Shown: one piece after another, positions 9,707-19,510 of the stretch | Layout of the letters: each line of letters begins with the position of its first letter | Position numbering within the stretch: position 1 is the stretch's first letter | Source of the DNA: Ypsolopha sequella | Lineage: Eukaryota; Arthropoda; Insecta; Lepidoptera; Ypsolophidae | NCBI GenBank assembly: GCA_934047225.1 | Contig: OW203983.1 | Location: forward strand, 42,838,310-42,902,309 | Reading direction: 5' to 3' | Length of the DNA stretch: 64,000 bases | The notes under the pieces: model-generated | Told to the model about the DNA's origin: nothing | What the model saw: the letters and a program-made list of their open reading frames with translations, nothing else | The model's database searches: none | Position numbers and translations under genes: made by a program

Positions 9707-12619
9707 ATGTCGCAGGCTGACAACCAGCCACAATGTTCAGTAGCCCGCAGCTGGACAAATACATCACTGGATGATCTTTTACCGTGTGCAGAGTGTTCCC
9801 AAGGACGCGTATTTAAAGGAAAAAGAGGTTTAAAAATTCATATAGCGAAAAGCCATAAACCAGTAAACAATTTATCTCAACCACCAACCGTACCACCAAA
9901 CCTGCCACCACCTCCTAACCCCACCACTCTCAGCAATACAGACGAATTTTGTAAAAATCTTTCAAACTTGAGAAAAATATATCCTTTCGTTAAAAGAATT
10001 CCACGAGGCGCACGCACAAGTGTAGCCCAAAAATTGAATGAAATTATAAAAACAGTAGTAAAAGAAAACTCGACGCGTTCTTGGGAAGCTCTTTTCACCT
10101 TCCCCTACAATTTTCTACACGCCAAGAACTCCGATCGCAAAAGCAGCTCCCTTACCCAAATTATTAAAAACAACTGTACACTCTGTGAAGAGAATGTACC
10201 GACTGACTCTCATACAAAATATCATTCTAACAATACCTATAGAAAAGTTGAAATTAAAGTCAGTGATGGAGATCTCAAGGGAGCTGCGCAACTTCTCTTC
10301 TCCAGTGATGTAATAGCACCCGTTTCACAAGAGACTCTGTTGGCACTTGAGGCTAAACACCCGGCCCCTTCAGCGACATTACAGCTCCCACCAGCTCCAC
10401 AACCCGGCGATGCCAGCATTCAGGCCACCAGCAAGGACGTTATGTGTGCCGTGATGTCTTTCAGATGTGGTTCAGCCGGCGGCGTCGACGGCCTGAGCCC
10501 TCAACATTACAAAGACCTCCTTTGTGGGTCTGCCGGCGTCGCTGGTGAAGCACTTCTGAGCAGCATCACGGACCTAGCTAACCTGATGCTATCCGGAAAA
10601 GTAAATAAGGATTTTACGTCAATACTTTATGGAGCCAATCTTTGCGCCCTCATCAAGAAAGACGGTGGCATACGGCCCATAGCGGTGGGAGCCACACTAC
10701 GCCGCATGGTGTCTAAAATCTGCTGCCGATATATCCTCCCTAAATTAACCGATCACTTTCAACCTATACAGCTTGGTTTCGGCTCTAAAGGAGGATGTGA
10801 GGCAGCGGTTCACGCCATGCGGACCTACCTGAAAGAAAATAAAGGAGAGGTCGTCCTGAAGGTGGACGTTCAAAATGCTTTTAACTCCGTCGACAGAGGC
10901 GCCCTGCTGACTGAAGTGAAAGAAATTACTCCAGAAATTTTCAGTTACCTTTGGCAATGTTATAATTACCCTTCCAAATTATTTTATCAAGATTACCTTC
11001 TCCATTCGGCTGTTGGTTGCCAGCAGGGCGACCCACTCGGGCCAGCCATATTCAGCCTCGCCATTCACAAAATAATCAGTTCTTTAGAATCAAAATTAAA
11101 CATCTGGTATTTGGACGACGGTTCACTTGGAGGTGAGGTAGATACTGTTCTCAATGACCTGGAAAGTCTTATACAAAAATTTAAAAAAATTGGCCTCCAT
11201 CTAAATTTCAGTAAGTGTGAACTATTTTTTTCAGATAAAATAAATGAGTCAAACAAACACATAATACAAAATAAATTTAATTCATTGGCACCAAATATTA
11301 AAATTATAAACAAACAATCGCTTCACCTCCTAGGAGCCCCAGTTTTAGAAGACGCAATACCCACTTTTCTGTCAGAAAAATCCGAAAAATTTTCCGAAAC
11401 ACTTCCACATCTTTTAAAAATAAATAGCCACATGGCTTTCCAAATCCTCCGTTTCTGTCTTTTCGTACCAAAATTCATTTATTTTTTAAGATGCAGCCCA
11501 ATTTTTAAATTCCAGTCGCTCCTTTCTATTATTGACAAAAGTATCTTGGAAACTCTAGTAAAAATTTTAAATTTACCAATTTCGGACCGTGCATGGAATC
11601 ATGCATCTCTTCCCATACGATTTGGAGGTCTTGGCATCCGAAAAGTGGCGAGCGTTGCCCTGCCCGCGTTCTTGTCTTCTATTCACGGCATAGAGACCTT
11701 GTATAATAAAATTATGCACCCCTCATCCGGTGTTCTTGAGGTCTCGTGCCGTGGGGAAGCCAAGCAGGCGTGGGCATTGGCTTGCCCGGGTGAGGATCTC
11801 CCTGAGAACCCTTGTGTTCAGAGGCAATGGGACGAGCCGTGTTGTAAAATTCAACAAAGACATCTTTTAGAGACCAGCAATAGTGCTGAGGATCAGGCTC
11901 GTCTCCGTGCCTCTTTTGAACACGAGTCGGGTTTCTGGCTGCGGGCTCTACCTTCCAGCAGTATAGGAACGCTGCTGGATGATATTTCATTCCGCGTTGC
12001 TGTTGGGCTGCGACTTGGACTGCAGCTTAACGAGCCACATCGTTGCTCTTGCGGTGCTGACGTTGGCCGTTTGGGGCTCCACGGGCTCTCATGCCGACGA
12101 AGCGCTGGCCGCCATTCCCGGCATGCGGCTCTCAACGATGTTATCCGTCGGGCCCTTACGTCAGCGAGCGTGCCATCGGCCTTAGAACCACCAGGATTGG
12201 CACGCGATGACGGAAAGCGGCCCGACGGAATGACATTAGTACCTTGGAAGCATGGGAGGCCGCTGGTGTGGGACGCAACATGTGTCGATACACTAGCGCC
12301 CTCCCATGTCAAACAAAGCAGTAGAGCCGCTGGCTCGGTGGCGGCTGCCGCTGAAGACCTCAAGCGGCGCAGGTATGCTGTTCTCGGAAACAATTACCTA
12401 TTTGCGCCGTTTGGGGTCGAAACGTTGGGTTCGTGGGGTCCCGAGGCGCGTAGTCTTTTCAAAGAAATTTCTGCGCGCCTGGTCAGCATCACGGGTGACC
12501 CACGGGCTGGCACATTCCTCGGGCAGCGATTAAGCTTAGCGATCCAGCGTGGGAATGTCGCCAGCATACTGGGCACCTTGCCGCAGAGCAGCGATTTGGA
12601 CGAAGTTTTTTATTTATAA
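9707..12619 (+). CDS. non-LTR retrotransposon polyprotein: C2H2 finger, RT, restriction-like endonuclease
   Basis: An intact frame of 970 codons; I choose ATG 9707 (MSQADNQ) as start because the frame further upstream has only TTG. The N-terminal C2H2 finger has Cys27, Cys30, His45 and His50 (C-X2-C-X14-H-X4-H), followed by a Pro-rich linker. The reverse transcriptase covers about 230-640, with GGIRPIAVGATLRRMVSK, motif A VDVQNAFNSVD (Asp387), GCQQGDPLGPAIFSL and YLDD at 468-471 instead of the usual Y/F-A-D-D. The C-terminal domain has a C-X-C-X9-H-X3-C knuckle (Cys780, Cys782, His792, Cys796), RHSRHAALNDVIRRAL, KRPDG (Asp840) and VWDATC (Asp856). Knuckle plus RPD-X15-D is the hallmark of the restriction-like endonucleases of R2/NeSL/CRE-type LINEs. 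The product would nick DNA and prime reverse transcription at the nick. The exact clade needs a phylogeny. Relatives in the window lie at 4646, 8288 and 17525. Confidence 0.93.
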   Translation: MSQADNQPQCSVARSWTNTSLDDLLPCAECSQGRVFKGKRGLKIHIAKSHKPVNNLSQPPTVPPNLPPPPNPTTLSNTDEFCKNLSNLRKIYPFVKRIPRGARTSVAQKLNEIIKTVVKENSTRSWEALFTFPYNFLHAKNSDRKSSSLTQIIKNNCTLCEENVPTDSHTKYHSNNTYRKVEIKVSDGDLKGAAQLLFSSDVIAPVSQETLLALEAKHPAPSATLQLPPAPQPGDASIQATSKDVMCAVMSFRCGSAGGVDGLSPQHYKDLLCGSAGVAGEALLSSITDLANLMLSGKVNKDFTSILYGANLCALIKKDGGIRPIAVGATLRRMVSKICCRYILPKLTDHFQPIQLGFGSKGGCEAAVHAMRTYLKENKGEVVLKVDVQNAFNSVDRGALLTEVKEITPEIFSYLWQCYNYPSKLFYQDYLLHSAVGCQQGDPLGPAIFSLAIHKIISSLESKLNIWYLDDGSLGGEVDTVLNDLESLIQKFKKIGLHLNFSKCELFFSDKINESNKHIIQNKFNSLAPNIKIINKQSLHLLGAPVLEDAIPTFLSEKSEKFSETLPHLLKINSHMAFQILRFCLFVPKFIYFLRCSPIFKFQSLLSIIDKSILETLVKILNLPISDRAWNHASLPIRFGGLGIRKVASVALPAFLSSIHGIETLYNKIMHPSSGVLEVSCRGEAKQAWALACPGEDLPENPCVQRQWDEPCCKIQQRHLLETSNSAEDQARLRASFEHESGFWLRALPSSSIGTLLDDISFRVAVGLRLGLQLNEPHRCSCGADVGRLGLHGLSCRRSAGRHSRHAALNDVIRRALTSASVPSALEPPGLARDDGKRPDGMTLVPWKHGRPLVWDATCVDTLAPSHVKQSSRAAGSVAAAAEDLKRRRYAVLGNNYLFAPFGVETLGSWGPEARSLFKEISARLVSITGDPRAGTFLGQRLSLAIQRGNVASILGTLPQSSDLDEVFYL

Positions 12620-13125
12620 TATAGTTTATTTTTTAAGGTGTTTTAGTTTATTTTTAAGGATATTTTTAGTTTAGTTTAGATGTATTTATTTTATCTTTAA
12701 TGTTATTTAAGTTAATTGTTGTAAAAATTTTAACAAAAGACAAATATATAAAACCTTTTTGTAAAAACCTAATTTTAACTCTGCTATTCGTGCGAATTGT
12801 CTACTTATTTATTAAAAAATAAGGATAGATGATGTGAAAATATGATGTGGATTTTGCACCGAGATCCTTTGTATACAACAAGTCAGATTGAGCATATCAT
12901 TTTGCATCAATCAGAACTGAACTTCACGACGTTTTCCTTCCGTTTAAAATAGCACGCTTTGAGCTGTGGCTGTTACTACCACCAAGAAAAACGTGCTCAC
13001 GAAGAACTGAGTTTTATTTGATAACTCAATATCTGGATGAAATTATTCAAACTTTAATATTCTTAGACTCACCTACAGGGTTATTTGTTTTCTTATTCGT
13101 AATACAAATTTCAAGGTTGTATTTC
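12620..13125. other. 3' untranslated tail of the retrotransposon, then no gene
   Basis: An AT-rich stretch (TTTAGTTTATTTTTAAGG and similar) runs to about 12765, ending near CAAATATATAAAACC, and is probably the element's 3' UTR. No poly(A) tract or target duplication could be fixed. From 12770 to 13125 I see no gene. Confidence 0.45.
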
Positions 13126-13345
13126 TCTTTTCATCAGGCTATATTGTCCATTGTAGGCCTTTAAACGAAGAACTCCAAGCCTGGAGGGGTCAGGAAAGTA
13201 GGGGGCTGCTTTACTGTCTATGGCTAAAACCTAATGACATTATGTCAGGAAGATATCGCTTTTTAGTGATAAGACTGCCAATTTATTGTACTCTACTTCA
13301 ATTTTTTTAAATTATCTATTTCTTTTATTTTTTTGTGTGCAATAT
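13126..13345 (+). pseudogene. LINE 3' tail (5'-truncated)
   Basis: The segment contains AGGCCTTTAAACGAAGAACT, CCAAGCCTGGAGGGGTCAGG, CGCTTTTTAGTGATAAGAC and GTGTGCAATATAGAATATT. The same tail motif (CGCTTTTTAGTGATAAGACC ... GTGCAATAAAGAATATTG) occurs at 45640-45775. I recognise it as a common lepidopteran LINE 3' UTR of RTE/CR1-like type. No coding region remains. Confidence 0.55.
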
Positions 13346-13466
13346 AGAATATTTATATTTTTATACCATAATGCTTATAACGTGGTGCTTTCTCAGTTCA
13401 GATTAATTCAAGCTTTTAACAGCGTATGTAAAAATACCAAAAGAAGCTTAAAATTGGTTAATCCAA

Positions 13467-13737
13467 TATACAACGTGTAACAGAAAGCTGTAACCATATT
13501 TGAAGAGCTTATTCAGTCAATGGTATATAACAACTTTTACTATGGAACAAAACATGTATCTTGAAAAAAATATTTTACTGTTTCATAGAAAAATGCAATG
13601 CCGCTCGGCCGAAATGTATGGAAAGGCAGATTTTTTTTTTGAGATTTCAGGGTTTGCTCCATAGCAAAAGTTATTCTATACCATTGACTGAATAAGCTCT
13701 TCAAATATGGTTACACCTTTCTGTTACACGTTGTATA
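13467..13737. mobile_element. MITE with ~80-bp inverted repeats (TATACAACGTGTAACAG)
   Basis: The left end begins TATACAACGTGTAACAG at 13467 and the right end closes CTGTTACACGTTGTATA at 13737. Arms pair over about 80 bases through CATATTTGAAGAGCTTATTC and AGTCAATGGTAT with few mismatches. The TA at each edge could be a Tc1/mariner-type TA duplication. There is no coding capacity. The loop near 13600 is AT-rich with a T-run. Confidence 0.8.
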
Positions 13738-13970
13738 AATTTATTATAAAAATGTTTTAAATTTGATAATAAATTTCTTAATTACACACTTACAACGTTA
13801 TCTGAAAAAATAATCAGAGGATAAACCGGTAAAAAAGACAGGTAAATGAAACCACTTAATTTACTGTTTATACTGAACAATATTCCCGAAGAGTAAAACT
13901 GTGCAAATGAAAAAGAAACGAGACCTGCCCTTAGAACATTCACAACAGGTTTTCAAGATTAATAAAATAA

Positions 13971-14336
13971 TAGTTTATGCTACAAGGGCGAAAAGGAATA
14001 AATTACGAGGAGGAGTGTTTTAAACGTAACCGAGTAATTTATTGCTGTTACGCCCGTGTATCATACTACGTTTTTCAATGCATGGTGTGGGGAAATAAAA
14101 CAAATATAATCTTATGAAATTTAAATTATGATTGGGTCAAAAGGACTGTATCCAGAGCCATTAAACAGTGGAAAAAAAGTATAACACTTATGGTACTCAG
14201 GAAAGGTTGCAGGTTAGCCAACTTCTCATAAATGAATTAAAAATAATAATAATAAAGCCCTCGGGCAAAATAATCGACTTTCTGTTCGGTTTTGATGCAT
14301 AAAAAGTGGGCCTTTACGAGCACTTGCATTGAAAAA
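13971..14336 (+). mobile_element. dispersed hairpin element, copy A
   Basis: Begins TAGTTTATGCTACAAGGGCG and ends GAGCACTTGCATTGAAAAA. Copies B (46255-46642, minus), C (56544-56888, plus) and D (59808-60197, minus) share this sequence nearly end to end. This copy keeps the outer stem (AATAAATTACGAG / CGAGTAATTTATT). It has lost one inner arm of the hairpin, about 21-24 bases, that copies B and D retain. No coding region. Confidence 0.8.
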
Positions 14337-14497
14337 AATATTAAAAACTTGGTCTTAATGATCAGTAGAATAATTGGTTTCATTTTAAGGTTCCGTGTAC
14401 ACTAGGTCTAGTAACGACAATGCAGAAACTCAGGATTACAATGGGACATGGATGGAACACCTAATTTTGTTCAAAACTTTACATAATCCAATGACGC

Positions 14498-14728
14498 ATA
14501 TCGTCGCCTTAGTGAAAACCTCGGATGGAAAATTATACGAAAATAGAGAAAATATCGTATGAGATTCATTATAACGTCCTTATGAGGTTTTCACTCTAAG
14601 ACGACGATCGTCGCCTTAGAGTATGAACCTCAGATGGTAAAATTATAAATATTTTCATTCATTATTTCTCGTATAAAATTTATCACACATAACGCCCTTA
14701 CGAGGTTTTCACTCTAAAACGACGATAT
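14498..14728. repeat. twin-palindrome element
   Basis: Two units of about 115 bp, each bounded by ATCGTCG..TTAG and CTAA..CGACGAT, abut at a near-perfect palindrome at 14595-14620 (CTAAGACGACGATCGTCGCC). The outer ends (ATATCGTCG at 14498 and CGACGATAT to 14728) also pair, and each unit contains GAAAACCTCG or GAGGTTTTCAC. This is best read as two copies of a small MITE joined end to end, or one element with a duplicated half. Confidence 0.7.
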
Positions 14729-14743
14729 GGAGTCCGCACTCGC

Positions 14744-14826
14744 AGCTGTTACGTAACAGCTCAAGCTAGTGTGAAACTGTCAAAGGTTCCGTCATCGCTT
14801 CGTAGATCTGTGCTACGACGTAGCAC
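14744..14826. repeat. two short perfect palindromes
   Basis: AGCTGTTACGTAACAGCT (14744-14761) is a perfect 18-base palindrome. GTGCTACGACGTAGCAC (14810-14826) has 8-base arms around a single base. They lie 48 bases apart in a GC-richer patch and may be remnants of one inverted-repeat element. Confidence 0.5.
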
Positions 14827-15359
14827 TGACGTATACATAAAATGAAATAAGATTAATTACGAGAAGCCAACTCCATAACGTAAGAAAGAAACGCTCAGTT
14901 TCCGGGCTATTCCCGACAAACGTTTTCCTTTTGCTCTTGATTTACGACATATACCTTCGTTTCTACGATCGTAACAAAGTTCTCAACTAGATTGAATCAC
15001 CGGCGATCCACCTGTTACTTCCTTTCGAGACACTGGACTCGGCCCACAGTTTAATAGGATTCTCACGATGATCTCGACCGAGCGAGATGGATGCGTTAAA
15101 TCAAGGTTCATGGATGGATCGGGCTTATCTGAAAGAGAAAGTGACATAAACGTTTTTGTCTTTTTGACACTTCATTTAACTTTGTGAAGAATGATTTGTT
15201 TGAAAGAATGCTTTGGTTCTAAAAGTCAAAGGAAAATGGCCATTTTTCGTATTATTGAAGGTACAGTTGCATTAAAGTCTGACCCTCGAAAGATATGACA
15301 GAAAAATCGCGGCAATTCCAAAATATAATATCATAAATTTCGGTTAATCCGCTTTTAAG

Positions 15360-15630
15360 CAAAAATCTATTTTTACTTGTTGAAATAATTATTGAAAATC
15401 TGCTTAAGTAAATGTCTGTAAATAGCAATGAACTTTTCTTTCAAAACAAATTTTCCAGACACAACGTCGTTTTATAGCTAGAATCTTAAGTCATGCCAAA
15501 AGTGGCCGTTTTTAGCAAATGTTTCAATTTTAGCTCATCTAAAACTATGATATGTAAAAATGTGTCATTGCTATTTCTGGACATTTATCTGAGCAGATTT
15601 TTAATAATTATTCTAGCAAGTAAAAAATGT
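15360..15630. mobile_element. MITE-like inverted repeat
   Basis: The arm at 15371-15433 (TTTTACTTGTTGAAATAATT ... ATAGCAATGA) pairs imperfectly with 15562-15628 (TCATTGCTATTTCTGGACAT ... AGCAAGTAAAA). Arms are about 65 bp around a 130-bp centre. No reading frame. Confidence 0.65.
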
Positions 15631-15794
15631 TTTTTTTTTAAGTGGTAGCACTTTCGCATGTTGTAACGCTTTAACTCTAGACTAAGTTTCTTGGCTAAGA
15701 GCAGTTCTCTATTTTCGTAGCCTACTGAGACCAAGCTGTCTCTTTGGGAACAAGCGCCTTAGCCATATCTGGGCCCTGACTGGGGAAAACCCGA

Positions 15795-16075
15795 AGAACA
15801 GCTCCCACCGGAACACGATCAAGATTGGCCACTGTGGAGATTCTTGAATCGGCTTAAATCTCCTGTTAGCCGTTTCAAGGATAACCTTGACGCTGGGGAA
15901 TTTCCGCTGAAAATGCTAGCATGAACTGTCTATGTAGTGTTCCACAAACGACAGACCATCTCATGTCGTACCCGCTGTGTTTGGCTTCCTGCACTCATTC
16001 ATACCTGATGTAGGCTAATGACAAAGCCATTACAGTGGCCACTTCTAGAAAGGCACAATTTAGTTTTCTCTAACA
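15795..16075 (+). pseudogene. LINE ORF2 C-terminal remnant
   Basis: One frame reads WPLWRFLNRLKSPVSRFKDN, matching the W..LNRLR.GVGR.KDNL segment at the C-terminus of jockey/CR1-type LINE proteins. After a frameshift come TDHLMSYPLC and ANDKAITVAT, the expected Cys/His and C-terminal parts. Stops and frameshifts show it is dead. Confidence 0.6.
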
Positions 16076-16080
16076 TGCTC

Positions 16081-16925
16081 GTAAATGTCTCTTTTCTTAA
16101 AAAAAAGTCGGTAAGAGCCTCTTTTCTGTCTTAGGTAAAATATAAAAGTATGCAAATACATAATTTTCATTTAGTATAAGGTTTTAGGGCTTTTTCTTTT
16201 ATTTTAGGTTTATTTAGTCTTAAATTAAGTCACTTTTTTTTAATTTAAGTTTTAATAAATGAAAAAATTTATGCAAATCCATTTACGCCCTAGGGGGTAA
16301 ATTATTTTCATACATTAACTTTTACCCGCTTTGTTTTTCAAACACATTTTTTTACATTATAAACCATTCTGTGACAGGCAATGGTACCTATACATTACTG
16401 GTGAAATTGCTGGTGGCTAAAACGCACCAATGATATTCCATTCAACTTTGCTGGTGCCTACTTAAGTAGCTCGGAAAGGTAGACTTTGCGCAAAGAAGGT
16501 TGTCAAAATATTGATTACATTAAAAGCACTTATTCGAAAAACAATTTTATCCCCATGGGAGTTTGCGCTTTCTCTCTTCTGGTTGGTCCGCGTTCGTGCT
16601 TCTGATAACTCAGCGTTATTTAACCAAAGAGGTATTACGCATAATTATATTATGCGGTTATTGACTGTCTCGAAGTATAGCAGGCCGAGGCCTCGACAGA
16701 CAATTTTTCCACCATTCGGATATAATGTGGAAATAATGCCATACGAAGAAAAAAATTGTATTTAATAGATAATTTCAACTGTTTCCTACGGCTATGTAGG
16801 GGTCGATTACGAACTATTTATTAGGTTTCTATTTATTTCATTATTTTCCCCCTTATGTTGTCAATATTCAAGTCGTTTTCAAGCAACGTCTAATCAATGC
16901 GTGGTAACGCATTCTTAGGGAGTTA
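16081..16925. other. no gene; one short palindrome
   Basis: AT-rich. CGCATAATTATATTATGCG at about 16639 is a short palindrome. The 84-codon frame at 16511-16765 has no domain. Confidence 0.35.
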
Positions 16926-16929
16926 ACAT

Positions 16930-17063
16930 ACTGGCGATTTGCAAGCAAGGCGTTCACGTTGCGTTATACGAGTAGATAAGTTGCGCTGCGTACTCGCTGC
17001 AAGCTCGCTACGCATTGCGTTGATCGATTGCCTCGCTACCGCCCGCCAGCTCGCAAATCGCCA
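16930..17063. repeat. GC-rich hairpin
   Basis: ACTGGCGATTTGC (16930-16942) pairs perfectly with GCAAATCGCCAGT near 17052-17064. The inside is CpG-rich with further partial pairing and contains GCGTACTCGCTGCAAGCTCG, again a TCGCT-rich tip. The 72-codon frame across it is explained by the repeat. Confidence 0.55.
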
Positions 17064-17297
17064 GTGTGATAAAACTCTTGTGTTCTTTACAACCGCTCGA
17101 AGCGGCGCGGCGTCGGCGTACTCGTTTACTTTTAGAAATGTTCTGTTGTACCTGTAACACTTGAAATGCTCATTGTTAGAGAGAAGGAAGTCATTATGAA
17201 AGGTCTACCGGATTTGGTCACTGGACATTTTACGGTCTGAAAAATTGCTGTGGAGGCGTGATAGAATGTTTTTATTTAATAAATGGTAAAAGTGTGT

Positions 17298-17353
17298 TCT
17301 ATTTCAAATATAAGGTACTGTTATACTATTTCAAATATAAGGTACTGTTATTT
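17298..17353. repeat. short tandem duplication
   Basis: CTATTTCAAATATAAGGTAC followed by TGTTAT occurs twice in immediate succession, about 28 bases per unit. Confidence 0.8.
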
Positions 17354-17524
17354 AACAATATTTTCAGCGTAACAAACAACTGGAATTCATTAATAATATT
17401 TCATTAATAATAATTTCATTATTTGATTATAAGTTAACAAAAAAATATATGCCTAAAATACATAAAAACTAAATAATCGTGATAATTCTAAATACATCCT
17501 AAATATATATAAAAACGAAAAATT

Positions 17525-17599
17525 TTACAAATAAAAAACTTCGTCCCTGTCACTGCTCCGCGGCAAGGTGCCCAGTATGTTGGCGACATTCCCATGCCG
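17525..17599 (-). pseudogene. 3' stub of the RT/restriction-like-endonuclease family
   Basis: The minus strand encodes RHGNVANILGTLPRSS then DRDEVFYL and a stop at 17527-17525, nearly identical to the C-terminus of the ORF at 9707-12619. The AT-rich sequence to about 17400 resembles that element's 3' tail. 5'-truncated to about 25 codons, it lies 100 bp left of the Crypton array. Confidence 0.82.
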
Positions 17600-18094
17600 G
17601 ATTACTATTTCATTAAAATAACGTAGAGTAGAATTAATAACGTAAGATAAATTTGATTACAGTAATGGACCATTGTTGTCTACTTGAATAAAATTATTTT
17701 ACATATCTCTTGCTCTGTAAGTACACCCTTACACCCCTGAATGCCGGGGTGTATGACTATCATTACAGCATAGGTTTTGGAATTTGAAAAAAGAACTGTC
17801 ATACTCATACTGCACGAAGAATATTTTTAAAAAGTTAATATTTTTTTTCTCGGTATCGATTAATTACTCGAATCGGAATCTAGACAATTGATTTTATAAA
17901 GATTTTATTTTAAATATGGAACTATTTGTTTCCACATCGTATGTTAGATGGAATCGATTTAAAAATCAAACTGGCCAGCAAGATTTGACGCGCTTGCGTG
18001 CGTGAAAAAAAAAAAGGCAGTCTACTAGTAGGCGCGAAAGCATCGCGAAAATAATTAATTTTCTTGTTTGAGTTCTTTTTCAAAAGTTTTAAAC

Positions 18095-19331
18095 ATGTCT
18101 AGTGACGAAGACATAGATCTAACGCCCGATTTTATTAAAGAAAGGGCAAAAACAGTTGTCGAAAATATATTACCGCCGAACTCGAAAGAAAGATATGTAA
18201 AGGCATACGACGAATTTATGAAATGGCGGTCAGAAAAAAAAGTGAAATCTCTTTCTGAAAGTGTTTTTATATCATATTTTGATGAATTATCTAAGAGGCT
18301 ACAACCTTCCAGTTTATGGTGCTTTTATTCCATGCTAAAATCTACAATGATGACAAAACATGACGTGAATGTGAAAGATTTTTCTAAACTTACTGCTTTC
18401 TTGAAAAGGCAGTCTGACGGCTTTAAAAGCAAGAAATCGAAGGTATTTAGTGCAGAAGAAGTACAGAAATTCTTAAATGAAGCTCCGGATGAAATTTATT
18501 TAGCAATAAAGGTACCTACGTATTTACTTGCCCTTTTTAATAAGTTACCAAAATATTTCACAAAAATACTATGCGAATTTGGTGCCTTTAATACAACATA
18601 TGTCTTTTTTACAGGTTGTTCTAATTTTTGGGATATCGGGAGCCTGCAGAACCGTGGAATTGACAAACTTGACAATAGAAAATGTAGAAAAACATAACAA
18701 ATTACTACTCATAAAACTGCCTAACACGAAAACTAAAATTGACCGGTCATTTGTTGTGCATGAAGAATTTGCAAATTATGTTGAAAAATATCAAGCTCTT
18801 CGGCCTGAAAACGTGGATACAAATCGTTTTTTTCTTAATTACAGTAAAGGAAAATGCCACAGACAAGTAATAGGAAAAAACAAATTTACAGGCATGCCAA
18901 AGCAAATAGCCACATATTTAAAACTGAGTAACGTAGAGTTATACACCGGGGATTGCTTTCGCAGAACATCAGCGACTCTATTGGCTGATTCGGGAGCCAA
19001 CCTCACTCTGTTAAAAAGGCACGGCGGCTGGAAGTCCAGCAAAGTGGCCGAAGGTTATATCGAAGATTCGGTGGCAAACAAAAGCAAAATTACTTCTAAA
19101 ATAACAGAAAATATAAACTTGAAATCACCACGTCAAAGCACATCATCTGAGCCATTTTTTAATGAAGAAAATAGTACCAGTCAACTGCCGCCATTTACGA
19201 TGCAAGAACCTCAAGTCACTCAAACTCAAGTCTTATCATCACAAACTCATACTCAAACTATAAATATTCCTAAAAAGAACGTGACCATATCTCTTACAAA
19301 TTGTAATAATTTTACTATTAATTTTAATTAA
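18095..19331 (+). CDS. Crypton-type tyrosine recombinase, copy 1 (two exons)
   Basis: Exon 1 is 18095-18511, the intron 18512-18614 (103 bp, AAG|GTACCT ... TTTTACAG|GTT), and exon 2 18615-19331; total 377 codons. I choose ATG 18095 (AAAC before it) over an upstream in-frame TTG. The N-terminal ~130 residues would be the helical core-binding domain. The catalytic domain follows the splice: Arg151 in SGACRTVEL, Asp252-X2-Arg255 in TGDCFRRTSATLL (where HxxR is usual), His275 in LKRHGGW, and the nucleophile Tyr287 in AEGYIEDS. The Ser/Thr/Gln-rich tail ends FTINFN. AATAAA lies at 19352, 20 bases after the stop. The enzyme would cut and rejoin DNA by tyrosine recombination. The His-to-Asp change is shared by all copies. 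Confidence 0.88.
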
Positions 19332-19437
19332 ATACACGTTTTTTTCTTCTTAATAAATGTTCATTGAAACCTGCTGTCTTGTTGTTTACTTACCTCACAA
19401 TCGATATGTAAAGCAGAGTATTTATCTCGGGCGTAAG

Positions 19438-19510
19438 CATCAATTGCATACTCGGGTTAATTAGCGCCTTCGCTTCGCTCAGGCGCCAAAAACCTCGTAT
19501 GCAATTGATG
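19438..19510. repeat. right-end stem-loop of the Crypton
   Basis: CATCAATTGCATAC (19438-19451) pairs perfectly with GTATGCAATTGATG (19497-19510). An inner stem GCGCCT/AGGCGC (19464-19469 and 19481-19486) closes an 11-base tip TCGCTTCGCTC. It recurs at 21279-21351 and about 29961-30034. The position 30 bases from the unit end suggests a recombinase-recognition or transcript-end role; that is inference. Confidence 0.8.

Noticed and set aside
11893..12393. 166-codon minus-strand frame
   Set aside because: Shadow of the GC-rich endonuclease region of the intact plus-strand ORF.
18528..18697. Two overlapping frames in the Crypton read as two genes or a frameshift
   Set aside because: The overlap is a 103-bp intron with GT...AG borders; splicing joins the frames with the catalytic Arg directly after the junction.
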